Positions 17,817 through 26,676 of a stretch of 64,000 nt of DNA are shown here, piece by piece (positions within the stretch are counted from its first letter, which is position 1; each line of letters begins with the position of its first letter). Both the position numbers and the translations under genes were made by a program. The notes beneath the pieces were generated by a model that was given only the letters and a program-made list of their open reading frames with translations, was not told the origin of the DNA and searched no databases. The stretch comes from Nodosilinea sp. FACHB-141 (lineage in GTDB: Bacteria; Cyanobacteriota; Cyanobacteriia; Phormidesmidales; Phormidesmidaceae): assembly GCF_014696135.1 (NCBI RefSeq), contig NZ_JACJPP010000004.1, positions 186,001 to 250,000 of the forward strand, written 5' to 3'.

Positions 17817-18296
17817 ATGAAAACCCGCTCTATCGCTGCGATCGCCTTGGGTCTTACCGCTGCTTCTATGGCTGCCCTTCCCATGGCTGCTAACGCCCAA
17901 GACGCCAGCACTGACCTCAACTACATCGGCGCAGGCGTCGGCATCAGTGACGACATTGGCCTCTCGATCAACAGCAAGGTTACCGTAGCCGACAACATCT
18001 CAGTGCGCCCCGGCGTCATTAGCGACCTCGACTTCAATGGCGACGATGGCGAAACCGTCTTCCTGCTGCCCGTGACCTACGACTTCAACGCCATCACCGA
18101 CAACGGTCGTATACTACCCTACGTTGGCGCTGGCCTGTCGGTCTCTACCGAAGGCTCTACAGAGGTCGGCCCTATGCTTACCGGTGGGGTTGACTACCGC
18201 ATCACCGAGCGCATCGTAGCCAATGGTGGTGTCAACGTATCGTTCTATGACAACACCCAAGTCAATGGCTCTGTCGGCTTAGGCTACGCGTTCTAG
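17817..18296 (+). CDS. Small outer-membrane beta-barrel protein
   Basis: Exported protein of 159 residues. The signal peptide is MKTRSIAAIALGL..., with cleavage likely after AANAQ (about residue 28). The mature part is short alternating beta strands (LNYIGAGVGIS, DNISVRPGVISDL, ILPYVGAGLSVS, ERIVANGGVNVSF) and ends in the aromatic GLGYAF, the C-terminal Phe typical of outer-membrane barrels. It has about eight strands, like OmpX/opacity-type barrels. The start at 17817 is chosen over the ATG at 17811 because GGAGA sits six bases before it. A strong terminator follows at once, so it is monocistronic and probably well expressed. Confidence 0.8.
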   Translation: MKTRSIAAIALGLTAASMAALPMAANAQDASTDLNYIGAGVGISDDIGLSINSKVTVADNISVRPGVISDLDFNGDDGETVFLLPVTYDFNAITDNGRILPYVGAGLSVSTEGSTEVGPMLTGGVDYRITERIVANGGVNVSFYDNTQVNGSVGLGYAF

Positions 18297-18334
18297 GTTC
18301 CTGGACCTCCTGCTCTGAACCAGTAAACTAGCAA

Positions 18335-18375
18335 AAAAGAGATCGGTGGAAGTTCCACCGATCTCTTTTCTTTTG
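18335..18375 (+). terminator. Strong intrinsic terminator of the OMP gene
   Basis: A 16-bp perfect stem (18335-18350 with 18354-18369) has a 3-base loop, with a TTTT run at the end of the stem and CTTTTG after it. It starts 39 bases past the OMP stop codon. Confidence 0.92.
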
Positions 18376-18612
18376 ATTGAGTTGCAGCGCTGAGTTGCGA
18401 ATGTCGTCATTAGTCAAATTGACCAAGCCACTGTAGGTCAGCCCCGTACTGCGGCCAATTTAAACGCTCATCTCAGAGCCTTACTCGGCCGATTCAAACT
18501 TTCATTGGTGTAGTGCAGCGAGCGCCCTACCTCTACTTGCCAGATTTGCTTAGCTCCTAGAGGTTATTGCCAGACTGACTTTACCCACGATCGCCCCCTA
18601 GAATCCTCAACC

Positions 18613-19740
18613 TTACTGGCCAGACTGAGATGGATTCACGATGTAATTGGCTGCTGGGTTATCAGCTAGTGGAGCCAACCTGCCTTGGTGAACCAGAGCC
18701 TGATGAATAAACGCTGCAATTTCAGCACGGGTAGCCGGCCGATCAGGGTTGAGTAGTTGGCGGTCGGGATAGTTAACCACTAAGCCTGCCTGAGTTGCAG
18801 TGGCGATCGGATCTACTGCATAGACCGGAATTTTTTGGGCATCGGTATAGTAGTTGCTCACGACCTCTGAAGGCAGAGCCTCAAACTCAGGATTGTCTCC
18901 TGCTGCACGATCGGTGCGATTTGGAGTTTCAGCTGTATTTGCCGGAGCCGACGAATTAGGAGCAGCGGCAGTGTTGGCAGAATCTGGGGTTTGAGCAGGG
19001 CGATTAGCCGCAGGGGGAACGTTTCTAGCTCTAGCGGGAGCCACAAGGGGCTGCATCAAAGTTGTTAGCGCCATCGGCATGAGAAAGGTGTTTCTGCGGG
19101 GTCGCTGGGTGGCACGGGAGGATTGGTTTGCTGCTGTTGATTTGGCGGCTTGATTATTGGTAGCTGCTTGATCGGTCGCAGATTGCTCTGAAGCGGTTGA
19201 ATTATTGACTGCGGGAGTCGCGGCACCTGAAGCATTCAGGTTGGGCGGAGCTTCCAGGTTGAGGTTTTGAGATAGGGAGACTAGGGCTTCGGTTCTTGAA
19301 ATGTCTCGATCAGGTGCAAACAAGCCACCAGGGTAGCCAGACATAAAGCCGGATTCGTGAGCTTCTTCAATGGCATCTTTAGCCCAATGATCGTCTGGAA
19401 CATCGTTATAAACGCTGCCATCGGCGATCGGGTCTTCTTGGACTTGATTAAAGCTTTGGCTGAGGATGGCAGCAAACTCGTCACGCCGCACTGGCTGATC
19501 GGGTCTAAACGTCCCATCTGGATAGCCTTTGAGCAAATTTTGAGCGGTCAGACTTTGAATAAAAGGCTGTGCCCAATGCCCTTCAGTATCTGGTAAATAG
19601 CCGGCTTGTCCGCTAGTCTGCTCGGGAGATGCGATCGCTGACGTGGGTTGCAGCATCAGTAAAGGGACAAACGTGCCGATTGAGAGTCCTAGAACTGCAA
19701 CTGTTGCACCTGCAATGGTCCAATGAGAGCGATTCAGCAT
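18613..19740 (-). CDS. S-layer homology (SLH) domain protein with split repeats
   Basis: Exported protein of 375 residues. A hydrophobic signal segment lies at about 9-38. Two clear SLH repeats follow: about 48-105 (GHWAQPFIQSLTAQNLLKGY, PDGTFRPDQPVRRDEF) and about 110-165 (DHWAKDAIEEAHESGFMSGY). Next comes a low-complexity Ala/Asn/Thr/Ser/Gln/Pro linker of about 130 residues. A third, degenerate SLH-like repeat lies at about 310-355 (ATATQAGLVVNYPD, RPATRAEIAAFIHQAL). SLH domains bind pyruvylated wall polymers or peptidoglycan. There is no porin barrel, unlike the SLH-OprB proteins. It probably attaches to the cell wall as a structural or linker protein. Confidence 0.87.
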   Translation of the reverse strand: MLNRSHWTIAGATVAVLGLSIGTFVPLLMLQPTSAIASPEQTSGQAGYLPDTEGHWAQPFIQSLTAQNLLKGYPDGTFRPDQPVRRDEFAAILSQSFNQVQEDPIADGSVYNDVPDDHWAKDAIEEAHESGFMSGYPGGLFAPDRDISRTEALVSLSQNLNLEAPPNLNASGAATPAVNNSTASEQSATDQAATNNQAAKSTAANQSSRATQRPRRNTFLMPMALTTLMQPLVAPARARNVPPAANRPAQTPDSANTAAAPNSSAPANTAETPNRTDRAAGDNPEFEALPSEVVSNYYTDAQKIPVYAVDPIATATQAGLVVNYPDRQLLNPDRPATRAEIAAFIHQALVHQGRLAPLADNPAANYIVNPSQSGQ

Positions 19741-20084
19741 TTGTCTTTTCCCTGGGATGTGGCGGATTTCTTGGTATTCAGACTATGAAATTCTTAAGCT
19801 GAACCTGTCTATCTTTAGGCCGGTACACCAGGTATAGGTTGAGTAAGCTAGTACTGTGAGAATCTAAAGAGCCCGTCTCTATCGGAATTCTCAAGCCTGG
19901 CTTGTTAGCAAATCATTATCCTGAGCCAGTTCCATCATTGCCCCTTTGGCTTAGAAACTGCTTCGCCAAATGTAATGCAGGGCTCTTGGCGACCTCAATT
20001 GAGACACGGCCTCTAGGGTCACCTACGGGCAAAGCTCGACTCTGTAAGTTGGTAACGTTGTGGATGGACTGAGGATCGGAAATA

Positions 20085-20157
20085 TGGAGCTAAGCGGATT
20101 CGAACCGCTGACCCCTTGCATGCCATGCAAGTGCTCTACCAACTGAGCTATAGCCCC
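20085..20157 (-). tRNA. tRNA-Ala (anticodon GGC)
   Basis: A 73-nt cloverleaf on the minus strand. The acceptor GGGGCTA pairs with TAGCTCC (one G-U), discriminator A. The anticodon arm is CTTGC-ATGGCAT-GCAAG, giving GGC. The D-arm (GCTCAGTTGGTAGAGC) and T-loop (GTTCGAATC) are canonical. It stands alone upstream of raf1, which is on the opposite strand. Confidence 0.96.
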
Positions 20158-20311
20158 TCATGCGCCAACTTCTTCGCTGAGCGCATCAACAATAGTGACT
20201 TAAGGGGGGTACCGTCGTCAACCCCAAATTTTCTCTGAGTTTTATCCGATGGTAGCGATGAAGGGCAACCATCCGCGATAGAGTCAGGGAGATTATAGTG
20301 TTCACGTGGCA

Positions 20312-21394
20312 ATGGCAATGGTTTATCCTGGTTCTTCGTCTCCCCCCGATGCCGATGCGGTGCAGGATGTTCTGCTGCGGCTACGGCGCAAAGAGGGCAC
20401 CTGGGTCAACTGGGCCCAAGGCTGCCAAGAGCTGCAAAAGGCGCGATTCACCCCCCAGCAAATTTTTGAAGAGACCGGCTTTGAGCCCATCCACCAAAAC
20501 CAGATCATGGTGGCGGAGCAGGTCTATCAGTCCATTCTCAAGGTGGGGGTGGCGGAGGCGACCGTAGCCCACTTTACCGAACGGGGCAGCGATGCGCTCT
20601 ACGAACTGCGGGTGCTCTCCCAGGGCGATCGCGCCGCCACTGCCGATTTTATCTTCCAGCACGGCATCGACTCTGAGGAGGTGCGCGATCTGGTGAAGCC
20701 GATCAAAGAATATGCCTACCGCAAAGACAAACCCGAGGGCTTTGCCGATGGGCCGGGAGATGCGATCGCCTACCATTTCTGGAAGCTGGCCCGTCAAAAA
20801 GACGATCTGCAAGACCGATCGCGCCTGATTGCCCAAGGTCTGCGCTTTGCCCAAAGCCCCACCGCCCGCCAGCACATCGAGAAGCTGCTGACCGACTTCA
20901 CGGTAGTTAAAGATCGCCCCGCCCCCCGGCTGCCCGTCTACCGCCTCGAAACCGAGAGCGAGCTACCGCGCATGATCCCCGTGGTGGGGCAGATGCCGCT
21001 GACGGTGGATGACCTCAAAGCCGTGCCCGTGGTGGTGGCGGAAGAGCCCTTCAGCATGGTCAGCGCCAACGGGGCCAGCGCCTGGATTGCGGTACCCGGC
21101 TGGCAGGTGATCTTTCGAGCCGAAGACCCGGTGGGAATTCTCACCCAGTCCCGGCTGTTGCCCAACTACCCTAGCGATGGTGCCGATGAGACGGTGCTGG
21201 TGGTGGTCGATCGCAGCGATCGCACCTGGGACGATGATGGCTACTTTCTCACCACCGATGGCGATCAGCTCGCCCTATCTTGGTCACCGAGCCCGATAGA
21301 AACCCCCGTCTTAGGCAAAATGATTCTCATTCTGCGGCCGAAGCGCATTTTGGATGAGAACTACAACCGCGAACTCTGGCAGCTAGACGAATAG
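20312..21394 (+). CDS. raf1: Rubisco accumulation factor 1
   Basis: Rubisco assembly chaperone of 360 residues, close to the family length. The N-terminal helical domain (about 15-200) contains QDVLLRLRRKEGTWVNWAQG and FTPQQIFEETGFEP, hallmarks of RAF1. The C-terminal beta domain (about 215-355) contains YRLETESELPRMIPVVG and ends ELWQLDE. RAF1 dimers clamp folded RbcL dimers until RbcS joins, so it acts in the cytoplasm beside the carboxysome pathway. GTG at 20306 and ATGs at 20312 and 20318 are all possible starts. Rubisco genes are not in the window. A 69-residue gene follows 9 bases later. Confidence 0.93.
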   Translation: MAMVYPGSSSPPDADAVQDVLLRLRRKEGTWVNWAQGCQELQKARFTPQQIFEETGFEPIHQNQIMVAEQVYQSILKVGVAEATVAHFTERGSDALYELRVLSQGDRAATADFIFQHGIDSEEVRDLVKPIKEYAYRKDKPEGFADGPGDAIAYHFWKLARQKDDLQDRSRLIAQGLRFAQSPTARQHIEKLLTDFTVVKDRPAPRLPVYRLETESELPRMIPVVGQMPLTVDDLKAVPVVVAEEPFSMVSANGASAWIAVPGWQVIFRAEDPVGILTQSRLLPNYPSDGADETVLVVVDRSDRTWDDDGYFLTTDGDQLALSWSPSPIETPVLGKMILILRPKRILDENYNRELWQLDE

Positions 21395-21403
21395 GAGACA
21401 ACC

Positions 21404-21613
21404 ATGGGCCTCGAACGACGCTTATCTCGCACCATGTTCTTAAATACCGAGATCGTGGAGCTACGGCAGATGTGCTTCACCCCCGGTCGCGTGTTTGAAC
21501 CGGGCAAATATATCGCCGGCGACCTGCCCGATACGGCTTTTGAGATGGGTCTGGTAGACAAACTGCCGCCGGTACGGGGGAAGAGTGAGAAGATTGGGGA
21601 CGGGCTGGAGTGA
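21404..21613 (+). CDS. Hypothetical 69-residue protein downstream of raf1
   Basis: Small protein with no recognised domain: basic N-terminus (GLERRLSR), then FLNTEIVELRQMCFTPGR and EPGKYIAGDLPDTAFEMGLV. A good ribosome site, AGGAG, lies eight bases before the ATG. Spacing of nine bases from the raf1 stop implies co-transcription and possibly coupled translation. The last codons run into a G-rich repetitive stretch, so the true C-terminus could have grown by repeat invasion. Function unknown. Confidence 0.65.
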   Translation: MGLERRLSRTMFLNTEIVELRQMCFTPGRVFEPGKYIAGDLPDTAFEMGLVDKLPPVRGKSEKIGDGLE

Positions 21614-21661
21614 TGGGGAAGGTGAGGGTGATGGGGTAGAAAGTTTTAAGTACACAGTTTT

Positions 21662-21708
21662 GAGTTTTGAGTGAATAGTTGAAGGCATAAATTCAACGCT
21701 CAAAACTC
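21662..21708. repeat. Intergenic inverted repeat GAGTTTTGAG...CTCAAAACTC
   Basis: Ten-bp outer arms and a 5-bp inner pair (TTGAA/TTCAA) flank a short loop, in an AT-rich spacer before the TrkA gene. It is flanked by further TTTTGAGT-like and GAAATTCAAAATT words. It resembles word-like intergenic repeats of filamentous cyanobacteria. Confidence 0.6.
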
Positions 21709-21824
21709 GAAATTCAAAATTTTCCTCACTCACTCGCTCTCGTCCAAACTTTTGAGACAACGTGCCCCAGACTACAGCGGCTACCGCCTTCAGCCTCGAC
21801 AACAGATCGTAGTATCTGTGGTTG

Positions 21825-23414
21825 ATGGCCATGGTCGTGACATCCTTAACGCCTCAGGAATTGCCACCGCTGCCACGGTCCCAGATTATTGTCTGCGGTC
21901 TGGGGCGCACGGGGTTGCGGATTTTTAGGCTGCTGCGGCAGCAGGGGGCGCAGGTGGTGGGCATTAGTTACCATCCCCTGCCAGAGGTGGTGGGCGAGAT
22001 TGTGGTGGGGGAGCTGCGATCGCCCACCACCCTCACCCAAGCCGGCATTCACCAAGCCCACACCCTGGTGCTGGCCACCTCCGACGACGCCCTGAATTTG
22101 GCAATTCTGACCCAGGCGCGTATTCTTAACCCCAGCATTCACATCATCAACCGGCTGTTCAACATCAGCCTGGGGGAGCGGCTCGACCACACCCTGCCCC
22201 ACCACATCAGTTTCAGTTCGGCGGCGCTGGCGGCACCGCTATTTGCCTTTGCGGCACGGGGCAACCGGGCGATCGGGCAGCTGCGCCTGTTTGACCTTAC
22301 CTGGCCAATGTACGAGGAGGTGATCGACGCCACTCACCCCTGGCACGGCAAGCCGCTGAAAACCCTCTGGGACAATCGATCTCAGCTCTTGATTCACTAC
22401 CACTCGGCCCACCACCCGATCGAGCTGGTGACAGCGGTAGTGACGGGGGAGGTGTTGCAAGTGGGCGATCGCATCGTGGTGGCCACCCAGCCCCAGCAGC
22501 CTACCCTCAAGGCCCGCCACATACCTCAGTTTTGGCAGCGACTGCTGGTCACCCTCGACCACGGCCGCCGCCGCGCCCGCGCCACGCTGCTGGTGATTTT
22601 GGCCCTGCTGATTACCATTGGTTTAGCTACGTTCACATATCTTTGGCACGACCTTAACACCAGCTGGGTCTACACCCTGTACTTCTCGGTAGGCATGATT
22701 ACCGGAGCCGGGGGCCAAGAACAGGTGGCAAAAAACTCCTCAGCCAGCATCAAAGTTTTCACCGCTGCGATGATGTTGGTGGGGGCGGGGGTGATCGGCA
22801 TCTGTTACGCCCTGCTCAACGACTTTATTTTGGGCTCCCACTTTCAAAGCCTGTGGAGCGTTGCCCGCATGCCCCGGCAGCACCACTACATCATTTGCGG
22901 TCTGGGGGGCGTGGGCTATCGCACAGCCATTCACCTGCACAAAGCCGGCTATCGGGTAGCCGTAATCGAGCAAGATGCCCACAACCGCTTTTTGTTCTCG
23001 GTTAAGGCGCTCAAAATTCCGGTCATCATCGCCGATGCCAACCTGACCTCCACTCTAGAAACCGTGAACTTGGCCTCGGCCCAGGCCTTGCTAGTCGTGA
23101 CCAGCGACGACACAGTGAATTTAGAAATTGCCCTGACGGCCCGCAGCATTAGCCCCCAGGTGCCCAGCGTCGTGCGCATCTTCGATGCCGAGTTTGCTCA
23201 GCAGGTGCAGCAGGTGTTTAAGTTTGACCAGGTACTCAGCCCGATGGATTTGGCTGCGCCCACTTTTGCTGCTGCGGCCCTCGGAGGCAGAATTCTCGGC
23301 AACGGCATGTCTGGGGATCTGCTATGGGTGGCGATCGCAACGCTGATCACCCCTCACCATCCCTTCTACAACCAATCCATCCAGACCATAGCGCAGACAG
23401 CGCAGCTATATTGA
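21825..23414 (+). CDS. TrkA-type NAD-binding K+ channel/transport protein, C-end frameshifted
   Basis: Protein of 529 residues in this frame, with two RCK/TrkA-N modules around a membrane part. Module 1 (about 18-225) has QIIVCGLGRTGLRIFRLL. Two to three membrane segments follow at about 255-345 with a pore-like SVGMITGAGGQEQ. Module 2 (about 360-529) has HYIICGLGGVGYRTAIHL. It should gate potassium flux or sense nucleotides. The start could also be TTG at 21822. The frame ends at TGA 23412, before a second TrkA-C end; the missing piece is readable in the +1 frame to 23559. It is either a real frameshift or a base-call error. Confidence 0.85.
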   Translation: MAMVVTSLTPQELPPLPRSQIIVCGLGRTGLRIFRLLRQQGAQVVGISYHPLPEVVGEIVVGELRSPTTLTQAGIHQAHTLVLATSDDALNLAILTQARILNPSIHIINRLFNISLGERLDHTLPHHISFSSAALAAPLFAFAARGNRAIGQLRLFDLTWPMYEEVIDATHPWHGKPLKTLWDNRSQLLIHYHSAHHPIELVTAVVTGEVLQVGDRIVVATQPQQPTLKARHIPQFWQRLLVTLDHGRRRARATLLVILALLITIGLATFTYLWHDLNTSWVYTLYFSVGMITGAGGQEQVAKNSSASIKVFTAAMMLVGAGVIGICYALLNDFILGSHFQSLWSVARMPRQHHYIICGLGGVGYRTAIHLHKAGYRVAVIEQDAHNRFLFSVKALKIPVIIADANLTSTLETVNLASAQALLVVTSDDTVNLEIALTARSISPQVPSVVRIFDAEFAQQVQQVFKFDQVLSPMDLAAPTFAAAALGGRILGNGMSGDLLWVAIATLITPHHPFYNQSIQTIAQTAQLY

Positions 23415-23559
23415 GTCAGCCCATCGCACGCTCCACGGCTACAGCCTGCTCAACGTGACCTTGACCGACGGCGACGTGCTCTACCTGACCATGCCTGCCA
23501 ATCGACTGGACTGCCTCCAATACACTCCTACCGCAGTTACAGAGGAGATGAGAGGGTGA
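23392..23559 (+). other. Out-of-frame C-terminal continuation of the TrkA protein
   Basis: The +1 frame, opened after a stop at 23389-23391, reads 55 residues including SYIESAHRTLHGYSLLNV and TDGDVLYLTMPANRLD before TGA at 23557. The GDVLYLTMP end mirrors GEVLQVGDRIVVATQP at the close of the first module, so it is the expected TrkA-C strand. A single base shift within about 20 bases (23392-23411) would join it to the gene upstream. Confidence 0.7.
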
Positions 23560-23744
23560 AATCGAGGGAGAAGCGATCGCCCACTACATGGAATCTCAAC
23601 GATAACTGCTTTAGAGTCAACCGTTGAGGTAAGGCAAAAGTCATGACGATGGCCCTCGCTAACCGTCAACTGCCTGAATTGTAGCTTTCTAGAATCCTCA
23701 CGTTTAGCTGCCCGCTACAATATCCCCAGTAACTATGAACCACC

Positions 23745-25238
23745 ATGGGGCGCACACCCACCCTCACCTACGATCGCGGCACCCTAATCCTGCATCCACC
23801 GCCGCGAGGCAGAAGCTGGGTAGACTTTGCCCACTGGGACGATCGCATTGAGAAATTTCGCATTCCCGCTCAGCAGTACCGCGCTCTGGTCGAAACCCTG
23901 CGAGCCGAGCAAGTGCCCTTCAACGATCAGGCCCACACCTTTAAGCCGCTAGAGCTTGATCCCCGACTGAGCCTGGAACCCTATCCCCATCAAACAGAGG
24001 CCTTACAGGCCTGGATCGATCAGCGCTGGCGCGGTGTGGTGGTGCTGCCCACCGCTAGCGGCAAAACCTTCCTGGCCCAAATGGCTATGCAGGCCACGCC
24101 TCGGCCCACACTGATTACCGTGCCGACGCTGGACCTGATGCACCAATGGTATGCCCATCTAGAGGCGGCCTTCCCCGATGTAGAAGTAGGGCTTTTAGGC
24201 GGGGGATCAAAGGATCGCACGCCGATTTTAGTGGCCACCTACGACAGTGCCGCCATCCACGCCGAAAGCCTGGGGAACCAGTACGCCCTACTGATCTGCG
24301 ACGAGTGTCATCACTTACCCAGCGACTTCAACCGGGTGATCGCTGAATATTCCATCGCGCCCTACCGGCTGGGGCTGACCGCCACCCCCGATCGTGCCGA
24401 TGGCCGCCATGAGGATTTGACCCATCTACTGGGGCCAGTGGTTTATGCCAAGTCGGCGGCGGACCTGTCGGGGGATGCCTTGGCCCCGTTTCAGATTGTG
24501 CCGATTAGGGTAAAGCTGTCGAACCAGGAGCGATCGCGCTACGATCAGCTGATTGCCCAGCGCAACCGCTTTTTGCAGGAGGCCAATATTTGGCTCAGCT
24601 CAGCTCAGGGGTGGCAGCGATTCGTTCGAGCTAGCGCCCAATCCCCAGGGGGGCGGCGAGCGATGCTGGCCCATCGGGAGGCGCGGGCGATCGCCTTGGG
24701 TACCGAAGGCAAGCTGCGAGTGCTCGCCGACCTGCTAGCCCAGCATCACCCCGATCGCACGATCATATTCACCAACGACAATGCCACTGTCTACCACATC
24801 TCTGAGACCTTCTTGATCCCCGCCATTACCCACCAAACTCCAGTCAAAGAGCGCCACGCTATCCTCCAGGATTTTCGCAATGGCCAGTACCCCACCCTGG
24901 TGGTTAGCCACGTACTCAACGAGGGAGTCGATGTGCCCGAGGCGCGGGTGGCCATCTTGCTCTCCGGCAGCGGCTCCACGCGCGAGTATGTGCAACGGCT
25001 GGGGCGCATTTTACGCAAGGGCAGCGGCAACAAGCAGGCCATGCTCTACGAGGTTGTGGCCGAAGAAACTACCGAAGAAGCCATTTCTAGCCGTCGCCGC
25101 CAGGGAGTGCAACCGTCGCCGGCTAGTCCTCACCAGCTAGAGCTAGTACCGGTAAAACCGGTCTATAGTGCTGATCCCCTACCGGCCGTGCCGCGAGCAG
25201 CAGAAGCGCCACCCTTACCTCTTTCTGACCCAGAGTGA
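23745..25238 (+). CDS. XPB/SSL2-like DEAD/DEAH-box helicase
   Basis: Superfamily 2 DNA helicase of 497 residues. The N-terminal damage-recognition-like domain (about 1-85) precedes helicase domain 1: motif I VVLPTASGKTFLA, motif II DECHH, motif III LGLTATPDRADG. Helicase domain 2 has IIFTNDN, VVSHVLNEGVDVPEA and the arginine-finger motif VQRLGRILRKGSGN. The C-terminus is Pro/Ala rich. The archaeal/cyanobacterial XPB group unwinds DNA in repair, often together with a Bax1/DUF790 nuclease gene next door. None is found here. The function in this organism is unproven. An imperfect hairpin overlaps and follows the stop. Confidence 0.87.
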   Translation: MGRTPTLTYDRGTLILHPPPRGRSWVDFAHWDDRIEKFRIPAQQYRALVETLRAEQVPFNDQAHTFKPLELDPRLSLEPYPHQTEALQAWIDQRWRGVVVLPTASGKTFLAQMAMQATPRPTLITVPTLDLMHQWYAHLEAAFPDVEVGLLGGGSKDRTPILVATYDSAAIHAESLGNQYALLICDECHHLPSDFNRVIAEYSIAPYRLGLTATPDRADGRHEDLTHLLGPVVYAKSAADLSGDALAPFQIVPIRVKLSNQERSRYDQLIAQRNRFLQEANIWLSSAQGWQRFVRASAQSPGGRRAMLAHREARAIALGTEGKLRVLADLLAQHHPDRTIIFTNDNATVYHISETFLIPAITHQTPVKERHAILQDFRNGQYPTLVVSHVLNEGVDVPEARVAILLSGSGSTREYVQRLGRILRKGSGNKQAMLYEVVAEETTEEAISSRRRQGVQPSPASPHQLELVPVKPVYSADPLPAVPRAAEAPPLPLSDPE

Positions 25239-25292
25239 GCACTCACCCGTGCCACAAAAATAATCCCAAAGATAGTGGACATGGGTGTGCTC
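25237..25292 (+). terminator. Imperfect hairpin after the helicase gene
   Basis: Arms GAGCAC-ACCC-TG-CAC and GTG-CA-GGGT-GTGCTC pair with small bulges across a 56-base span that starts in the helicase stop region. There is no T run. The rest of the gap to 25700 shows no gene or clear signal. Confidence 0.4.
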
Positions 25293-25700
25293 AGAAAGCT
25301 CCTCAAACGCTATCTTAGTAGTAAGCTAAAGTCTTGCTAGAAGAGGGTTACCGGCGATCGCGCCTAAACCTTATATCGGAGCTTTGCCCACGGCTTAATG
25401 CCGCGTTTATTGATCTAGGCTTTCCCCCACAGCCCTACGTGTCGGGTTTTGCCCTAGTTGACGAGAGTTAAGTAACGAGCTAGGTAAGCCTGGTGGTCTA
25501 GTTCTTTGGCCTGCTGTAATTGTAGAGCTGGCCAGCGACCCGCCTTTTACTGCCAGATTTGAGCCTTAACTTCCATTAACTTGGGAACCAGTTCGCTTGG
25601 GTTCTCGGACTCTTACGAGCGCGGGTGCCTCTGTCTCATAGCTTTGGCGATTGCCCCAGCGCCAAGCATTCCTGCTTTCCCAATCCCCACCTATCCTTCG

Positions 25701-26441
25701 ATGAGTCACCTGTTTGCTACGGCTTTGCTTCTTACCCTTGGTGTTGGTTCAGCGGGACTGTTGACAGTTTCTGCCCAGCCGACCCAGGCTCAGTCTTTTA
25801 ACCCCCTCAGCCCCTTGCAGCCGGGGCTAATGGGCACTAGTTCTGCGGTGCCAGCTCTCGAGAACTACCTCGCTCAAGTAGAAATGCCCCTGGCACCAGA
25901 AGCGGGGATCGCAGAGGCCGGGGCATCCTCTGCTGGGGAGCAAGACCAGTCTATAGATGCGATCGCCGCCACGATTTGTGCTCACCTACCGGAGTGGGAG
26001 CGCCCGTCGGCGATCGCTCAGACTAAGCAGCTAGAAGCCATGCCCTATTACGGTGAAGTACTCGATACCGATCCTATGGCTGAGCTGGCCAAAGCCTGGT
26101 GGAGTCACGAAGTCTTTGTGTTCACTACCTACGGCCTCAGCGCCCGCACCGATCCCCTTTATCTCTCTGGGGTGTGGACAGCAATGGATGACATCTGGGA
26201 CTGCTACAGCGGCGATCAGCCCGAGAAAATTAATCAAGGGGAGCTGGCAGAAATGTGGCTGCTGCACCACCGCTTGGTCAACCTAGAATGGCAAGACAAT
26301 CAGTACCTAGTCACCGTTGAGCCCGTGGACGCTGGCCTACAACTGGTGCAATTTCCCCGCCGCGAGAATGGTCAAACTTTACCCCTGAGCATTGTCTCCA
26401 CTACAGGGCAGGCCCTAGCGGTAATGTCTGGCGATTGGTGA
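25701..26441 (+). CDS. Exported hypothetical protein
   Basis: Protein of 246 residues with a signal peptide (MSHLFATALLLTLGVGSAGLL, then an AQ-type cleavage site near residue 31). It has no recognised domain. The N-terminal mature part is low-complexity; the remainder has a single conserved-looking region (WWSHEVFVFTTYGLSART, then ELAEMWLLHHRLV). One Cys pair (ICAHL and IWDCY) might form a disulfide outside the cytoplasm. The start at 25701 gives a proper signal peptide; the longer frame from 25581 does not. A perfect terminator follows, so it is a single gene. Confidence 0.65.
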   Translation: MSHLFATALLLTLGVGSAGLLTVSAQPTQAQSFNPLSPLQPGLMGTSSAVPALENYLAQVEMPLAPEAGIAEAGASSAGEQDQSIDAIAATICAHLPEWERPSAIAQTKQLEAMPYYGEVLDTDPMAELAKAWWSHEVFVFTTYGLSARTDPLYLSGVWTAMDDIWDCYSGDQPEKINQGELAEMWLLHHRLVNLEWQDNQYLVTVEPVDAGLQLVQFPRRENGQTLPLSIVSTTGQALAVMSGDW

Positions 26442-26461
26442 TCCCCACCGACGCGATTCAA

Positions 26462-26503
26462 AAGAGAAAGCCTCCGATTCAGGCGAGTCGGAGGCTTTCT
26501 CTT
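26462..26503 (+). terminator. Intrinsic terminator
   Basis: A 16-bp perfect stem (AAGAGAAAGCCTCCGA and complement) with a 10-base loop is followed by ATCTCTTT. It lies 20 bases after the exported hypothetical gene. Confidence 0.88.
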
Positions 26504-26676
26504 ATCTCTTTAAACCCTAGTTCTTTACCAGCTTTAGCCAAACCCGTTAGTTTCCAGACCCTTTATTCAAATAGGGTAAACGGTATTGACTCTTACAAGC
26601 TGGAACGTTTTTGAGTCAAGGGTATTGAATCGAGCACGGAATGAGGATAGTTTCTAGAGCCGAAAATTCAAAGGTT

